64,000 nucleotides of DNA from Papio anubis (taxonomy: Eukaryota > Chordata > Mammalia > Primates > Cercopithecidae), in contig NC_044981.1 in NCBI RefSeq assembly GCF_008728515.1, positions 117,769,524-117,833,523 of the forward strand. The letters are read 5' to 3'. The translations under genes were made by a program, and so were the position numbers. How positions within the stretch are numbered: the stretch's first letter is position 1; each line of letters begins with the position of its first letter. Shown one piece after another: positions 48,267 through 59,704 of the stretch. The notes beneath the pieces were generated by a model. That model searched no databases and had not been told where the DNA came from. It saw only the letters and a program-made list of their open reading frames with translations.

Positions 48267-48573
48267 GGCTAGGCATGGTGGCTCATGGCTGTAATCTCAG
48301 CCCTTTTGGAGACCAAAATGGGAAGATGGCTTGAGCCCAGAAGTTCATGACCAACGTAGACAATACAATGAGATTCCATCTCTACGAAAACTTTTTAAAA
48401 ACATAGCCTATAATCTTAGCTACTCAGTAAGCTGAAGTGGGAGAATCACTTGATCCTGGGACACTGACGTGCAGTTGGCCATGATTTCACCACTACACTC
48501 CAGCCTGGACAACAGAGCAAAACCTGTCTCAAAATAATACATAAAATTAAATAAAATGAAAATAAAATAAAAT
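48267..48573 (+). mobile_element. Alu (AluJ-like)
   Basis: GGCTAGGCATGGTGGCTCAT to CCTGTCTCAAAATAATAC plus an A-rich tail with AAATAAAAT units. Only 28 bp from the previous, opposite Alu. Confidence 0.9.
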
Positions 48574-48898
48574 ATGTCATGCTGGAGGCCAAGATTTTTT
48601 TTTCAGTATTTAATGGAAAGTCAAGAAAGATGTATAATCAGGGGAGAAACATGAATATGATTATATGATAAGATTTACTTATCAGTAGTAGACTAAGCGG
48701 ACAAGGGAGAATATATGGGCAAATACTATGTGCTTCACACAGATGATAGAACAATGCAATGGGACCGATGCTACCAAAAGTAGCAATAGATTCTGCCTAA
48801 AACTATTCCAAGTCTACACACAGAAGCCTGAGAATGTGGAATTATGGAATTAATGGTGTGCACATGATATATTGTATATAAAATGGTGTGTATACATT

Positions 48899-48921
48899 TT
48901 ATATATATATATATATATATA
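48899..48921. repeat. (TA)n microsatellite
   Basis: Pure TATATA run. Confidence 0.9.
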
Positions 48922-48979
48922 AATAAACACAGTACTCAGAAGGAATAATTCTTCAAAGACAGAAATAGCAATATATGTT

Positions 48980-49286
48980 TATGCAGTGGCTCACGCCTGT
49001 AATCCCAGCACTTTGGGAGGCTGGCAGGCAGATCACTTGGAGGCTGTGGGCTTGAGACCAGCCTTGCCAACATGTGGGAGAAACCCTCATCTCTACTAAA
49101 ATACCTAAAACTAGCTACATGGGTGGTGATGCCTGTAGTCCCAGCTATGTGGGGGACTGAGGTATGAGAATCGCTTAAACCTAGGAGGCAGAGGTTGCAG
49201 TGAGCCGAGATCGCGCCACTACACTCCAGCCTAGGTGACAGAGTGAGACTCAATCTCAAAAAAAAAAAAAAGAAAAAGAAAAGAAA
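48980..49286 (+). mobile_element. Alu, slightly 5'-truncated
   Basis: Begins at about ATGCAGTGGCTCACGCCTGT and ends in A-rich (AAAAAG)n. The left arm carries small indels. Confidence 0.9.
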
Positions 49287-49433
49287 TAATAATTATGAGT
49301 GATTTGTAGACCACCGGATTTGGTGAAAAGTGGAAGACTCAACAATGACTTAGCTTTCTAGGAGGCTAACTGGAAAGATGGTGATACCACCAGCAGAAAA
49401 TAAAAAGAAATGCCAGACAAGTTAAGTGTGCTC

Positions 49434-49471
49434 TGTGTGTGTGTGCGTGTGTGTGTACATACACACACATA
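49434..49471. repeat. (GT)n / (AC)n near-palindromic microsatellite
   Basis: A GTGTGTGTGC run, then GTGTGTGTACATACACACAC, forming a short inverted repeat around TACATA. Confidence 0.9.
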
Positions 49472-49865
49472 TATAGAATTAGTTTCAGAGAGTCAAAAAG
49501 ATTATGGTCTTGATGGGAAATTTATTCAGACTGAAGAAGGTTCCTTGCGTACGATTCAGTAGGAAAATGGCTACCTGTCCATATGTCCGACCTAGTTCCA
49601 GTTATAGTCAAAGAAAGCATTTTCCAACTATGCTTCCCTTACAAGTAATAAATGTTTATGATTTACACAGTAAGAGGTAATCTTTCAGGTTTGCTGTTAC
49701 TATGCGAAGTGAATGATGAAAAATGATTTTGAATGGCATGTTTATTTTAAAAAATGTATCAGAATGATTTTATTGTCAGCAGTGAAAAACCACAATACAG
49801 ATATACAATGGACCCAGAATTCATCACACATTTTCTCTTAAGTTTATTATATGATGTATTGCTAT

Positions 49866-50455
49866 TTGTTAGTAGGGTAGTTACTGTTTCAATTTTAAGC
49901 TAAAGTACATAAATGTTACAGGTTATTTTTATTTTATTTTTATTTTTATTTTTATTTTTTTTTGGAGACGTAGTCTCGCTCTGTCGCCCAGGCTGGAGTG
50001 CAGTGGCAGGTTATTTTTAAATTAAACAAATGCTGTTGTCTGCTTGTAAAAGAAAAGTACTTAGGTGTCTCATTTTTAAAAGTAACCTTACATATAGATA
50101 TTTAAATATTTTATATAGTTACTATTATATTTTAATAAATTTCTTCTACTTGCAATTATTATCACATAACATGTTTAAATATAAGAAATTTTTTTTTGCT
50201 AGTAAATTTGCTAGTAAGGTAGTTATCATTTAAATTTTAAGTCAAAGTAAATAAACACTACACTGTGTTATTTTAAAATTAAAGAAATGTCTGCTTGTAA
50301 AAGAAAGGACTTTGGTGTGTCATTATCAAAAGTAATCTTACTTATAGACCTTGAAATATTTTATATATTTACTTTTATATTTTAATAACTTCCTACTACT
50401 ACTTGCAATTATTTATCATGTAACTGGTTTATAAGAAATATAAATTTTTATTTCT
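49866..50455. repeat. ~250-bp tandem duplication with Alu insertion in copy 1
   Basis: Copy 1 (49866 to about 50200) and copy 2 (about 50205-50455) align: TAGTAGGGTAGTTACTGTTT with TAGTAAGGTAGTTATCATTT, then TCTGCTTGTAAAAGAAA in both, then TTTTATATTTAATAA-like AT-rich sequence and TACTTGCAATTAT in both. Copy 1 is longer because of the insertion at 49932-50006. Confidence 0.9.
49932..50006 (-). mobile_element. Extremely 5'-truncated Alu
   Basis: A TTTTA-rich tail plus about 50 bp of Alu 3' end (GAGACGTAGTCTCGCTCTGT to GGAGTGCAGTGG). Target duplication CAGGTTATTTTTA at 49919-49931 and 50007-50019. Confidence 0.93.
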
Positions 50456-50739
50456 TACAGAAATTATTTTTATAGTTACAGTACACTTTTTAGATCAATC
50501 CATTTTTTTCTGCAGTTAATTTCCTTTAAAATTGATATTGAGGTATACAAAAATTTTATTTTCTTAATTTAAGAATCTAGATATCTATTAATTAATGACA
50601 TATTTGAATAAAGTAACACTTAGAAGAAAAGATTTAAATATTAGATACTAAAATGCTATAAGGAAATTTCCTACTTGATTTTGGGTCTTTTGTTCTCCTA
50701 GCATGTGTTTTTATGATGTAGTGGAGAAATCAGTCTCAC

Positions 50740-50869
50740 CTGTTTTTGATTGTAGGTTTCTTCTTGGTTCTTCAGGGGCCTCAATCGGCTGATCAGCCAA
50801 GAAAACTCGGGCCTGGTCGACAGCATTCAGGACGGAATATTCTTTCTCCTTTAACTCCCGTCTCAGGGC
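50740..50869 (-). CDS. UTRN: Utrophin exon (dystrophin exon 58 equivalent)
   Basis: Internal coding exon of utrophin, the actin- and dystroglycan-linked membrane cytoskeleton protein. Read on the minus strand, an AG acceptor precedes 50869 and a GTGAGA donor follows 50740. The 130 bp encode 43 codons plus one base, beginning [20 protein letters not shown] and ending RRNLQSKT. This is the linker and spectrin-repeat segment before the final repeat of the rod. The paralogous dystrophin exon 58 is 121 bp, so utrophin carries three extra codons here. The wording [11 protein letters not shown] matches utrophin and not dystrophin. The leftover G joins the next exon at 33327 to form a Glu codon. The plus-strand ORF over this exon is a shadow. 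Confidence 0.96.
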
Positions 50870-51974
50870 CTTTCAAAAGAGAAGCAAAAGTTGAGTTTGT
50901 AACCTCACGTGTTCACCAAATTAAGGGACATCGTCAACTATACCACTTCTGACCACACTTAGCAAGAAAATGACTAATAGCAAGCATTGCAGCTAAGTTA
51001 GAAGCCAAAATGTAAATTTTATAGATATGAAGAAAAATACAAAGGAAAAAAGATAATTTCTGTAAAACTTAACTGTACAAAAAAAGAAACAGCTTTAAAA
51101 TTTTCACCTAAGGGAAATTGTTACAGTGTATTTGAATTTGCGCAAAATGTACTTTTAGGCTTTTCACAAATGTCAGATTGATAAAATATAATAGCCTTTG
51201 CTAAGATACTTTTTTCTTGTAAGACTGACTGACAAAAAAATTACATCCAATGATACAGAGAAAGGTAATTTCACAAGTAGCAATAAGAGCCTCTGAAGGG
51301 TTTTACATTATTTAGAATCCATTAAGAAAAAAAAAATGAGATAGAAACAAAGTACATACATGAAATCAAAACTAAACCAATGAGAGCACATACAAAACAA
51401 TCTGCAATTATCTTAAAATATGTTCCATCTCTCATGCTGAGGCAATTACTATTTTTCTTATGTGAAATTTTTCATGCAAATCTATGATTCTCAGAATAGT
51501 TTCTCTTTAGCACCTTTGTTCTTTTAAGTGGAGCTAAACTTTCACCCCTGCACCTATAAAAACAAAAAAACTCCTTCAGCGACTGCTGCAAGGTAAGAGT
51601 AAATGAAGATTTTCTCAGGTGCAATTTTAATGCTGTTGCCAAATGGAATTTGTTAATATTGTTATCCTCTTAAAATTAAACACATAACCACCTACTGGCT
51701 CTAATATTTTGCTTTCAGTGTAGTTTCCTGGCAACCTATTATGAAAAGTCAGACTTTTATTTTCTAAAATACTGAACTTTCATTATATTTTAGAATGAAT
51801 AAAATATTTCCTTTGGAAGACAACTAAATTTTTAGTAGTATTTGACATCACTATGTTGGGATGTTACAGTATTTGCAGGCTAGATCCTTTTCTTCCGTTG
51901 TCAATAAAAAGTAAGAATGAAAAAATCTAGAAATACCAGAATAATCATCTTATGTAAAATATGGATCTAAGCAA

Positions 51975-51991
51975 CACACACACACACACAA
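51975..51991. repeat. Short (CA)n repeat
   Basis: Eight CA units. Confidence 0.9.
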
Positions 51992-52640
51992 ACCAATGGT
52001 AATGAAGTTGACAGAAACTAATGGGCTACATTTTCTATATCCAGAAAATCTCATGATAGCCTTTAGGAAATCGAAAGATTCAAGGAGGATTTAGCAGTAA
52101 ATCAAGAGTAGAGTGCTTGATTGAGTAAGGTCATGAAGCATGCACATGCCGCCTGTCACCCTCCTCAAGTACTACTCTAGAAACCACTATTACTGATAAT
52201 TTTCCTATGCGTGTATAGAGAAGATAAGTCATAACGTGGTAAGCGTACTGGAAAGTGCGTTTGGACTAACCAAAGTGTAGCTTAACCCTCACAGGTGGGG
52301 AGGGATGAGAAGAGCTGACAAGAACTAGTGAGAGATAGAGTGACATAAATACTATTTTTTGTGTGTAAGTATTGTCAATATAATTTGACTTTTAAACTAC
52401 ACAATTATTACTTCGATAAAAAATTTAAAATAAAGGAGAAAAGTGAACCAAAAAATCCACAATTAAAATATAGTGATGTAACACAGGATATAGGATAAAA
52501 TAAAACTTTCTCTAAAATGCAAAGGTACATTTGTATATCTTTTTCCTAGATTCCGTAAAACCGAACACTGACAGCAAGGTAAATCAACTAAATTCGCAGA
52601 GCAATTATCACTGATGAGCATTAAATGACTATGTTGGTTG

Positions 52641-52669
52641 GTGGGGGGTGGAGGCGGGGGCGGGCGGGG
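52641..52669 (+). other. G-quadruplex-type G-run cluster
   Basis: Four G-runs of 6, 5, 3 and 4 at 52643-52648, 52656-52660, 52662-52664 and 52666-52669, separated by 7, 1 and 1 bases. On the strand opposite to the UTRN transcript. Confidence 0.7.
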
Positions 52670-53113
52670 ATAGCAAACCTTCCACCATCTCCTGTTTAAC
52701 AAACGCAGCTTGTGAAGAAGTTTCAGGATGTGACATTCAGGAAATTAAAAAAAAAAAAAAGATTATATACATCTGGCACTTAAAACTTTAATATATGGAA
52801 ATAAAAAGAGACACAAGAGAAATGGAAAAAAATATTTTTAATCCAAAAAAATACACATTTACAAGTCTTGAGCCAGTTCTTTAACTTAGATTATTATGTT
52901 ATTAGAGCACGAAGCTCTAGAGGAATAAAAATATTCCTAGCATTTACTTCCAAAATCACCTAAAAATATATAATAATGACATGAAAAATCATGCTACTTA
53001 AAAATTGTGAAAAATAGTAGGTAATATAGCAAAATTATTTTTTTAAATTTTAGTGGTCAAGATATCTCCCAAACCCACATCTAATCAGTAAATATGGGAG
53101 CAGTAAACATTCC

Positions 53114-53416
53114 TCTTTTTTTTTTTTTTTGAGATGGTGTCTCACTCTGTCACCCAGGCTGGAGTGCAGTGGTGCAATCTCTGCTCATTTGCAACCTCAG
53201 GTTCAAGTGATTCTCCTGCTTCAGCCTCTCAAGTAGCTGGGATTACAGGTGCCCACCCCTGCGCCCAGCTAATTTTTGTATTTTTAATAGAGATGGGGTT
53301 TTACACCATGTTGGCCATGGTTGGCCAGGTTGGTCTCAAACTTCCAACCTCAGGTGATCCACCTGCCTTGGCCTCCCAAGTGCTGGGATTACAGGTGTAA
53401 GCCACCACACCCATCT
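53114..53416 (-). mobile_element. Alu (AluS type), antisense to +
   Basis: GAGATGGTGTCTCACTCTGT through GTAAGCCACCACACCCATCT, with a small internal duplication of GTTGGCCA near 53312-53330. Confidence 0.93.
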
Positions 53417-53424
53417 AGGAGTAG

Positions 53425-53739
53425 GTTTTGTTTTTTGTTTGTTTGTTTGTTTGAGGCAGAGTCTTGCTCTGTCGCCCAGGCTGGAGCGCAGTGGTGCAAT
53501 CTCGGCTCACTGCAATCTCTGCCTCCACCTTCCGGGTTCATGCCATTCTCCTGCCTCAGCCTCCTGAGTAGCTGGGACTACAGGCGCCCACCAGCACGCC
53601 TGGCTAATTTTTTGTATTTTTAGTAGAGATTGCATTTCACCATGTTCGCCAGGATGGTCTCGATCTCCTGACCTCATGATCTGCCTGCCTCGGCCTCCCA
53701 AGTGCTGGGATTACAGGCAAGAGCCACCGAGCCCGGCCC
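53425..53739 (-). mobile_element. Alu (AluS/Y type), antisense to +
   Basis: (GTTT)n tail, then GAGGCAGAGTCTTGCTCTGT to GAGCCACCGAGCCCGGCC. Target duplication AGGAGTAG at 53417-53424 and 53740-53747. Confidence 0.94.
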
Positions 53740-54399
53740 AGGAGTAGTCAAGATTCTTTAAACGCTGTGCAAGCGCTATGCTAGATTTCTTCCTGGGGAA
53801 GGGGAAGTCTCAGAAATGTACGGATTTAATGCAAGCCACTGAAGAGAAGGTGAAGACCTTAGAACACCTCTTCACTCTGTTTTATCAAATAGGAGGAAGA
53901 ATTCACACAATGGCAATTAGAATTTAGCACAAAAGATCAACCAGAAAACAGCAATAGGCAATTATGTAGAAAGAAATTAAAAAATGAGAGAAGACAGGAC
54001 ATAAAGGTAAATGACTGAGAGAAGGAAGAGCAGAGGCAGAACCGGCCCTCAGGAAATATAAAACTACTATGGGCATATATTTCACAGGCAAATCCAGATC
54101 TTGTGTTGGAGAAAGAAGACAATATGATCCATGCAACTTAGGTGTACGGTAATTTCTGACTAGGAATTCTAGACTATTAATAGTCCACAAAATGTGCATT
54201 GTGTAGGAGTGTGGGGAGGGAAGAGGGCAAAGGAGAGATTTGTCTTTGAACTTCATTTTACATTTCAAAAATTGAAATGGAAATATGTATATATTGGTCT
54301 ATATATAGAAAGGATACTTTGGAAAACCAACCTATCAACTTCCTTTATGGATGGAATTTTATTAGTTTAACATGGAGACTCTGACAATAGAGTAATCTC

Positions 54400-54760
54400 T
54401 TTGGCTGGCTGTTTGCTCTGCCTGGAAAGCTCTTTTCTGAGATTTAGCCACATCACAGATTCCCTCACCCTTTTTAAGGCCGTCTAGAAGGTGAGGCCCA
54501 TCCACCTGCCTTATTGAATGTAGCATTCCACCTTTCCCATCCCCTACATTTTCCATTCTCATTATTCTGCTTAACTATCTTTGTATTTCCTAGACCTGTC
54601 ACCTTCTACTATGCAAGGTAGGTGACATTTCTATATTTCTTGTTCAGTTTCTCTCTTAGGTAAAATATAATCTCCACTAGACTAGAGACTTTTTCCATTT
54701 TTGTTCAGCATGGTAAACAACGCACCCAGATTAATGCCATGTCTGGGACCTAGTAGAGCC
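54400..54760 (+). repeat. L2 LINE 3' region
   Basis: GTTTGCTCTGCCTGGAAAGC, then CTCCACTAGACTAGAGACTT and TTTTTGTTCAGCATGGTAAA follow the L2 3' order; diverged. Confidence 0.6.
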
Positions 54761-55833
54761 TTGGGGGATCTGTAATGCTTCCTGGGGGAGGTGGTGCCTA
54801 AATTGAGTCTTGCAGAGAGAGGAAGGTACTCCCAGCAAAGGAAACTAAACACTAGCAGAGAATGCAGGAGTGTCACAGTATGTGCCCTCAGGGAACTACA
54901 AACATTTCAGTACTCAGAGAGTGGCAGCAGCTCAAGCTGAAGGTGTGGGCGGAGGTCAAGCCACAGAGACCACTGCAATGCACTGAGACTTATGCACTGA
55001 GACTCACTCATCCCAATCATGGGCTATGGAAAGTCACTGACAAGTTGGGGGGTACTGTCAGATTTTTATTTTTGTTTTTTATATCATTGTCAGGTCTCCT
55101 GGATTCATTAAAAGCAAGTCTGAGTCAGATTCTATTTTCCTTCCTAACCACACTAAACTCATGTGCTTCAGGAAAAAAAAAGAAAAGAAAAAAGAAAGAA
55201 ATCCTCTCTGTGCAGGGTGCTGGCTGGAGAATGTCTCGTGAACTCCTTTGATATGCCAATGTAGGGAAGTACAGGAGGCAAGCCTGGGCAGGTGGGAACC
55301 ACGTCAAGTAAGTACAAATACGGGGTTCTGGCCCTCAGGCTAATGCACCACCCAAATATCCTACCAAGCAGCACACATGTAATAATTTTCATTCATATCC
55401 TATTTTGTAAATTTAATTTTGTTATTCAATTTGTCCTACTTCAATTATATTTAATTGTATGTCAGACATAGATTTAACTTTCAACAGCTTTACACATATA
55501 ATCATTTCACCCTTTACCTCTCTCAATTAGACATAAAAGAAAACCTGCATTTCCCAACCACCTGGTGAACACTAATGATAAGATCATTAGACTCCAGCGA
55601 GGTGTTTTGTACACAGAGCTACAAAGTGGCATTCAGCTTTAAGTTCCAATATCACGTGACTGATATATGGGCCACCTTAAATACATATAACATAATCTAA
55701 TTAGAATTTTTCTGTTTTAATGAGTTTATATTTTTATTCAAAACTGTTCTGTTCCAGATAATAACAACTTTTGGTGAGGATGTGAAGAAACAGGAACCTT
55801 GATGCTTGTTGGTGGAATGGTAAAATTGCAGCC

Positions 55834-56193
55834 AGTATTAGTCCATTCTCATGCTGTTAATAAAAACATACCTGAGACTGGGTAATTTATAAAGGAAGGA
55901 GGTTTAATGGACTCATAGTTCCACATGGCTGGGGAGTCCTCACAATCATGGCAGAAGATGAAGGAAGAGCAAAGGGACGTCTTACATGGCGGGAGGCAAG
56001 AGAGCATGTGCTGGGGAACTCTCCATTATAAAACCATCAGATCTCCTGAGACTTATTCCCTATCACAAAAACAGCACGGGAAAAACCTGCCCCCATGATT
56101 TAATTACCTCCCACTGGGTCCCTCCCATGACACGTGGGGATTATTACTATTCAAGGTGAGATTTGGGTGGGGACACAGAGCCAACCCATATCA
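55834..56193 (-). mobile_element. THE1/MST-type MaLR solitary LTR
   Basis: A 360-bp LTR. Its minus-strand start is TGATATGGGTTGGCTCTGTG, and the other end is the inverse of AGTCCATTCTCATGCTGTTA. Target duplication CAGCC at 55829-55833 and 56194-56198, which interrupts the L1M sequence cleanly. Confidence 0.93.
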
Positions 56194-56706
56194 CAGCCAC
56201 TCTGGAAATCAGTTTGGCATGTCCTCAAAATGTTAAACACAGAATTGTCAACATGACCCAGAAATTCTACACATAGGTATATACTGAAGAAAAAGTAAAA
56301 CATATGTCCACATAAACACTCTTACATGAATGTTTATAGTAGCCTTATTCATAACAGCCGAAAGATGGAGACAACCCAAATATCCATCACCTGTTGAATG
56401 AATAAACAAAATGTGATATATCCATAACACAATGAATGACATCTTATTCATTAATAAAAATGAATGAAATACTGATATATGCTATAACATGGAAGAATTT
56501 TAAAAACATGCTCAGTGAAAGAAGCTAAACATGAAAGGGCATAGTGTAAGATTCCATTACCATGCAATGCCCCAAACAGGCAAGTCTATAGAGGCAGAAA
56601 GTAGACTGCTGGTTGCTTAAGACTGGAGAACTTGGAGAGTGAGGGGAGGGATAGGAATGACTGCTTATTGGTATGGATGTTCTTTCTGGAATATAAACAA
56701 GTTATG

Positions 56707-57006
56707 GGCCAGGTGCAGTGGCTCACGCCTGCAATCCCAGCACTTTGGGAGGCTGAGGCAGGAGGATCACATGGTCAGGAGTTCAAGACCAGCCTGGCCA
56801 ATATGGTGAAACCCCATCTCTACTAAAACTATAAAAATTAGCCGGGTGTGGTTGCGGGAGCCTGTAGTCCCAGCTACTCGGGAGGCTGAGGCAGGAGAAT
56901 TGCTTGAACCCAAGAGGCGGAGGTTGCAGTGAGCTGAGATTTTGCTACTACACTCCAGCCTGGGCGACAGAACGAGACTCTGTCTCAAAAAAAAAAAAAA
57001 AAAAAA
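56707..57006 (+). mobile_element. Alu (AluS type), full length
   Basis: GGCCAGGTGCAGTGGCTCAC through to a 20-base A tail. AAGTTATG flanks both sides. Confidence 0.95.
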
Positions 57007-57184
57007 GTTATGAATCTAGATAGCAATGATGGTGCACAATTCGCTGAAAATACTAAAAGCTCCTGAACTGCACACTTCAAATGGGTAAATATTATGATAC
57101 TGAAATACTATCTCAATAAGGTTATTGTTAAAATAAAACAATAATTCTGTTTTTTACCCAAAACAATTCTCTAGGTAATGTGCT

Positions 57185-57495
57185 TCTTTTTTCTTTTTTT
57201 TCTTTTTTTTTGAGATGGAGTCTCACTCTGTCACACAAGCTGGAATGCAGTGGCATGATCTTGGCTCACTGCAACCTCTGCCTCCCAGGCTCAAGCAATT
57301 CTGTGGCCTCAGCCTCCCAAGTAGCTTGGATTACATGTGTGTGCCACCATGCCTGGCCAATTTCTTTTGTATTTCAGTAGAGACAGGGTTTCACCATGTT
57401 GCCCAGGGTGGTTTTGAACTCCTGAGCTCAGGCAATCCACCCAACTTGGCCTCCCAAAGTGCTGGGATTACAGACGTGAGCCACTGCGCCTGGCC
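57185..57495 (-). mobile_element. Alu (AluS type), antisense to +
   Basis: GAGATGGAGTCTCACTCTGT through GAGCCACTGCGCCTGGCC. Confidence 0.94.
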
Positions 57496-57639
57496 TAATT
57501 TGTTTCTTTTCTAGTCTTTATCCCCAGTGCATCTGCAAAGTCAGAGCTCATTCTATATATTCAGTACAGGCAATAATAAGGTGGCTGCTCCCACCTCAGT
57601 GTTTCTAGAGCACTTCCCATTCCTCTAACACAGCTTATA

Positions 57640-57800
57640 CTGTGTTAATATGCATATATTTTGACCATGCATCTGTTCCCTCCATTAAATTGTGAGTTCT
57701 TCCATGGTAACATTCAGGTCTTAATCATTTAAAATCCTCTATTGTACCCACCTAGACATATATAGAAAGCACTCAATAAATGCTTGAGCATAATAAATTA
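57640..57800 (+). repeat. L2 LINE 3' end
   Basis: ATTAAATTGTGAGTTCTTCC, then ATAGAAAGCACTCAATAAAT and GCTTGAGCATAATAAATT. Confidence 0.65.
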
Positions 57801-58229
57801 AGGAATAAATGCTTTCAGAATTAAATACTATGTATTTAATATTACAAAATATGTCAGAGCAAGATATAACAAAGTCACCCAATCTGTTCATCTTAAATTG
57901 AAATAATTAATGGATTCCAGTTAGGTCTGTATTTTTTAACTATCTATTTTGCAAATTACTGGTAATAATTTTTTGATGTAAAAGTCTGTGCTATTAATAA
58001 GTATTTCAGTCTGCTTTTGGTTTTTATTTTAGTAATAGCAAAAATCCTTTTCTCTTTTTAGATAAATAAGGAACTGATCTCACTGTCATGGATGGTATGG
58101 ATTCACTCTGTCTTCCTCATTTTGTCACATCCTCACCCATGAGGTAACTCCTTAGGGCATGGTTTCAAAATTACTGTCAGTCATTAGAATTGAAGAGTGT
58201 TTCCATTATCATGATTGTATATCAAACCT

Positions 58230-58700
58230 ATATAAAACTTATAGCTTAAAACAATGACAATTATTTTTCATGATTCTGTGGGTTGGCAATTTGACCTATT
58301 CTTTGGCTGGTATCACCTGGGATTACTGGTGAGGCCACAGTCATCCTGTAGCTTGGATGGGTGGGGCGGGACAAAACAGCCCCACTCACATGTCTGGAAA
58401 TCATCACTGCCTATTGTCTGGAGTACCTCAGTTTCCCTCTCTGTGGTCTCTAATTGCTCTCCAATATGGTACCTGCTACTCACACTCGGTTATTTAGTAT
58501 CTGAAATACGACTAGTACAACTGAGGAACTGAATTTTAAATTTTATATCTAATTGTGATTTAAATACAAATGGTTACATGTGCCTAAGTGTTCTTATGTG
58601 AGACAGCAAAGCTTTAGAGTTTGCACATCACTGTGTCACATTCTATTGTTTGAAGCATGTCATGAAGCCAGAGCAGATTCAAGAGAATGGAAAAATGCAC
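58230..58700. repeat. Old interspersed repeat, family not assigned
   Basis: AGCTTAAAACAATGACAATT, ATGATTCTGTGGGTTGGCAA, CTCACATGTCTGGAAATCAT and CATTCTATTGTTTGAAGCAT occur in an order I know from many mammalian copies, but I cannot assign the name. Confidence 0.5.
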
Positions 58701-58869
58701 ATCATCTTTTGGTCACAAGAGCAAACATTTCCCTCTGCATAGGAGTGTGGACACAAGGAGGCATGATTCATTATTATAAAAATGTACCACACAGGATAAG
58801 CAGGAGAGAGATGGCTGGGCTGAAGATGAGGGTTGGTAATATTTTGTGTAAGTGGTCAGGGAAGACATC

Positions 58870-59015
58870 CAAAAGATAGTGATATTTTTAAAAAGACTGG
58901 GAGGAAGTGAGGGAGCAAGCCATGATCTGGCAAAAGAGTAATCTAGGCAGAGAAAGTGGAAAGTCAAAGGCTCTGAGGCAAGTGCATGCCTCGCTTAGAG
59001 ACTGGTGCTGTCACA
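58870..59015 (+). repeat. Old interspersed repeat fragment, family not assigned
   Basis: GGCAGAGAAAGTGGAAAGTC then AAAGGCTCTGAGGCAAGTGC, a pattern widespread in ancient mammalian repeats. Confidence 0.4.
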
Positions 59016-59235
59016 GCTGAGTGAGTGAAGAATGAGGGTGACTGCTTCTGTAAAAATATTTTCTATCAAGGAAATTTGGGAAAGAGTCCCTGTGGTTGAT
59101 GGGAGAGGCACCTAGCAACCACATACTTCTCTGTGCAGCAGACATTTGGCTACTTGCTGACTCGAGGCTTGGCCATTGAGCTAAAAGTGCTCTTACATGA
59201 CAACCTGTCACAAAGCTTATGCGTTTTGCATTCTA

Positions 59236-59568
59236 CAGGTTGAGCATCCCTAATCTGAAAATCCCAAATCTGAAATGCTCTAAAATCTGAAACTTGAGTG
59301 CTGAAATGATTCCACACCTGATACTCTTGCTTTCTGATGGTTCAAATGTATACAAATGTTAGTGCATGAAATTATTTAAGTATTGTATCAAATTACCTTC
59401 AGGCTAGGTGTACAAGGTATATCTGAAACAAATGAATTTCATGTTTACCCTGGGGCCTCATTCACAAGATATCTCATTATGGATACACAAATATTCCAAA
59501 ATTCCAAAAAAACTGAATTTTGAAACACTTCTGAGCCCAAGCATTTTACACAAAGGATGCTCAGTCCG
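59236..59568. mobile_element. Tigger-type DNA transposon relic
   Basis: Left end CAGGTTGAGCATCCCTAATC and right end GGATGCTCAGTCCG, roughly inverted, each beside TA (59234-59235 and 59569-59570). Confidence 0.7.
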
Positions 59569-59704
59569 TAGTAGGTATGTGAAAAGACCTTCAATTCCCC
59601 TCCCAGACAAACTGTATAAAGTGAAGTTTTGGCCTCCAAGCAGTAGACCAGCATCAGTTAGAACAAGTGGGAAGATACAAAATAATCTCAAAAAGGAAAA
59701 CCGA

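Larger units (their letters stand above)
33328..50739 (-). other. UTRN: UTRN intron between exon 58 and 59 equivalents
   Basis: A 17,412 bp intron, the largest complete one here. It holds several Alus, microsatellites, MIR and L2 relics, two tandem duplications and a 156-codon plus-strand ORF. The stretches 33500-34780, 37600-39900, 41650-44400 and 44910-46000 contain nothing else I can name. Confidence 0.9.
55762..57140 (+). mobile_element. L1M (old mammalian L1) 3' end, interrupted by two insertions
   Basis: ORF2 end and 3' UTR of an L1M: TTGGTGAGGATGTGAAGAAA at 55773, CACTCTGGAAATCAGTTTGG after the LTR, ATCCATCACCTGTTGAATGA, then CTGAACTGCACACTTCAAAT and ACTATCTCAATAAGGTTATT near the end. 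The body is interrupted by an LTR at 55834 and an Alu at 56707. Confidence 0.92.

Noticed and set aside
50746..50952. 68-codon plus-strand ORF
   Set aside because: It is the shadow of the 130-bp utrophin exon and its flank.
53321..53623. 100-codon ORF with Alu-like protein wording
   Set aside because: Translated antisense Alu. The same holds for ORFs at 48936-49259, 57215-57514, 19957-20208, 35344-35697, 61625-61834 and 63281-63536.
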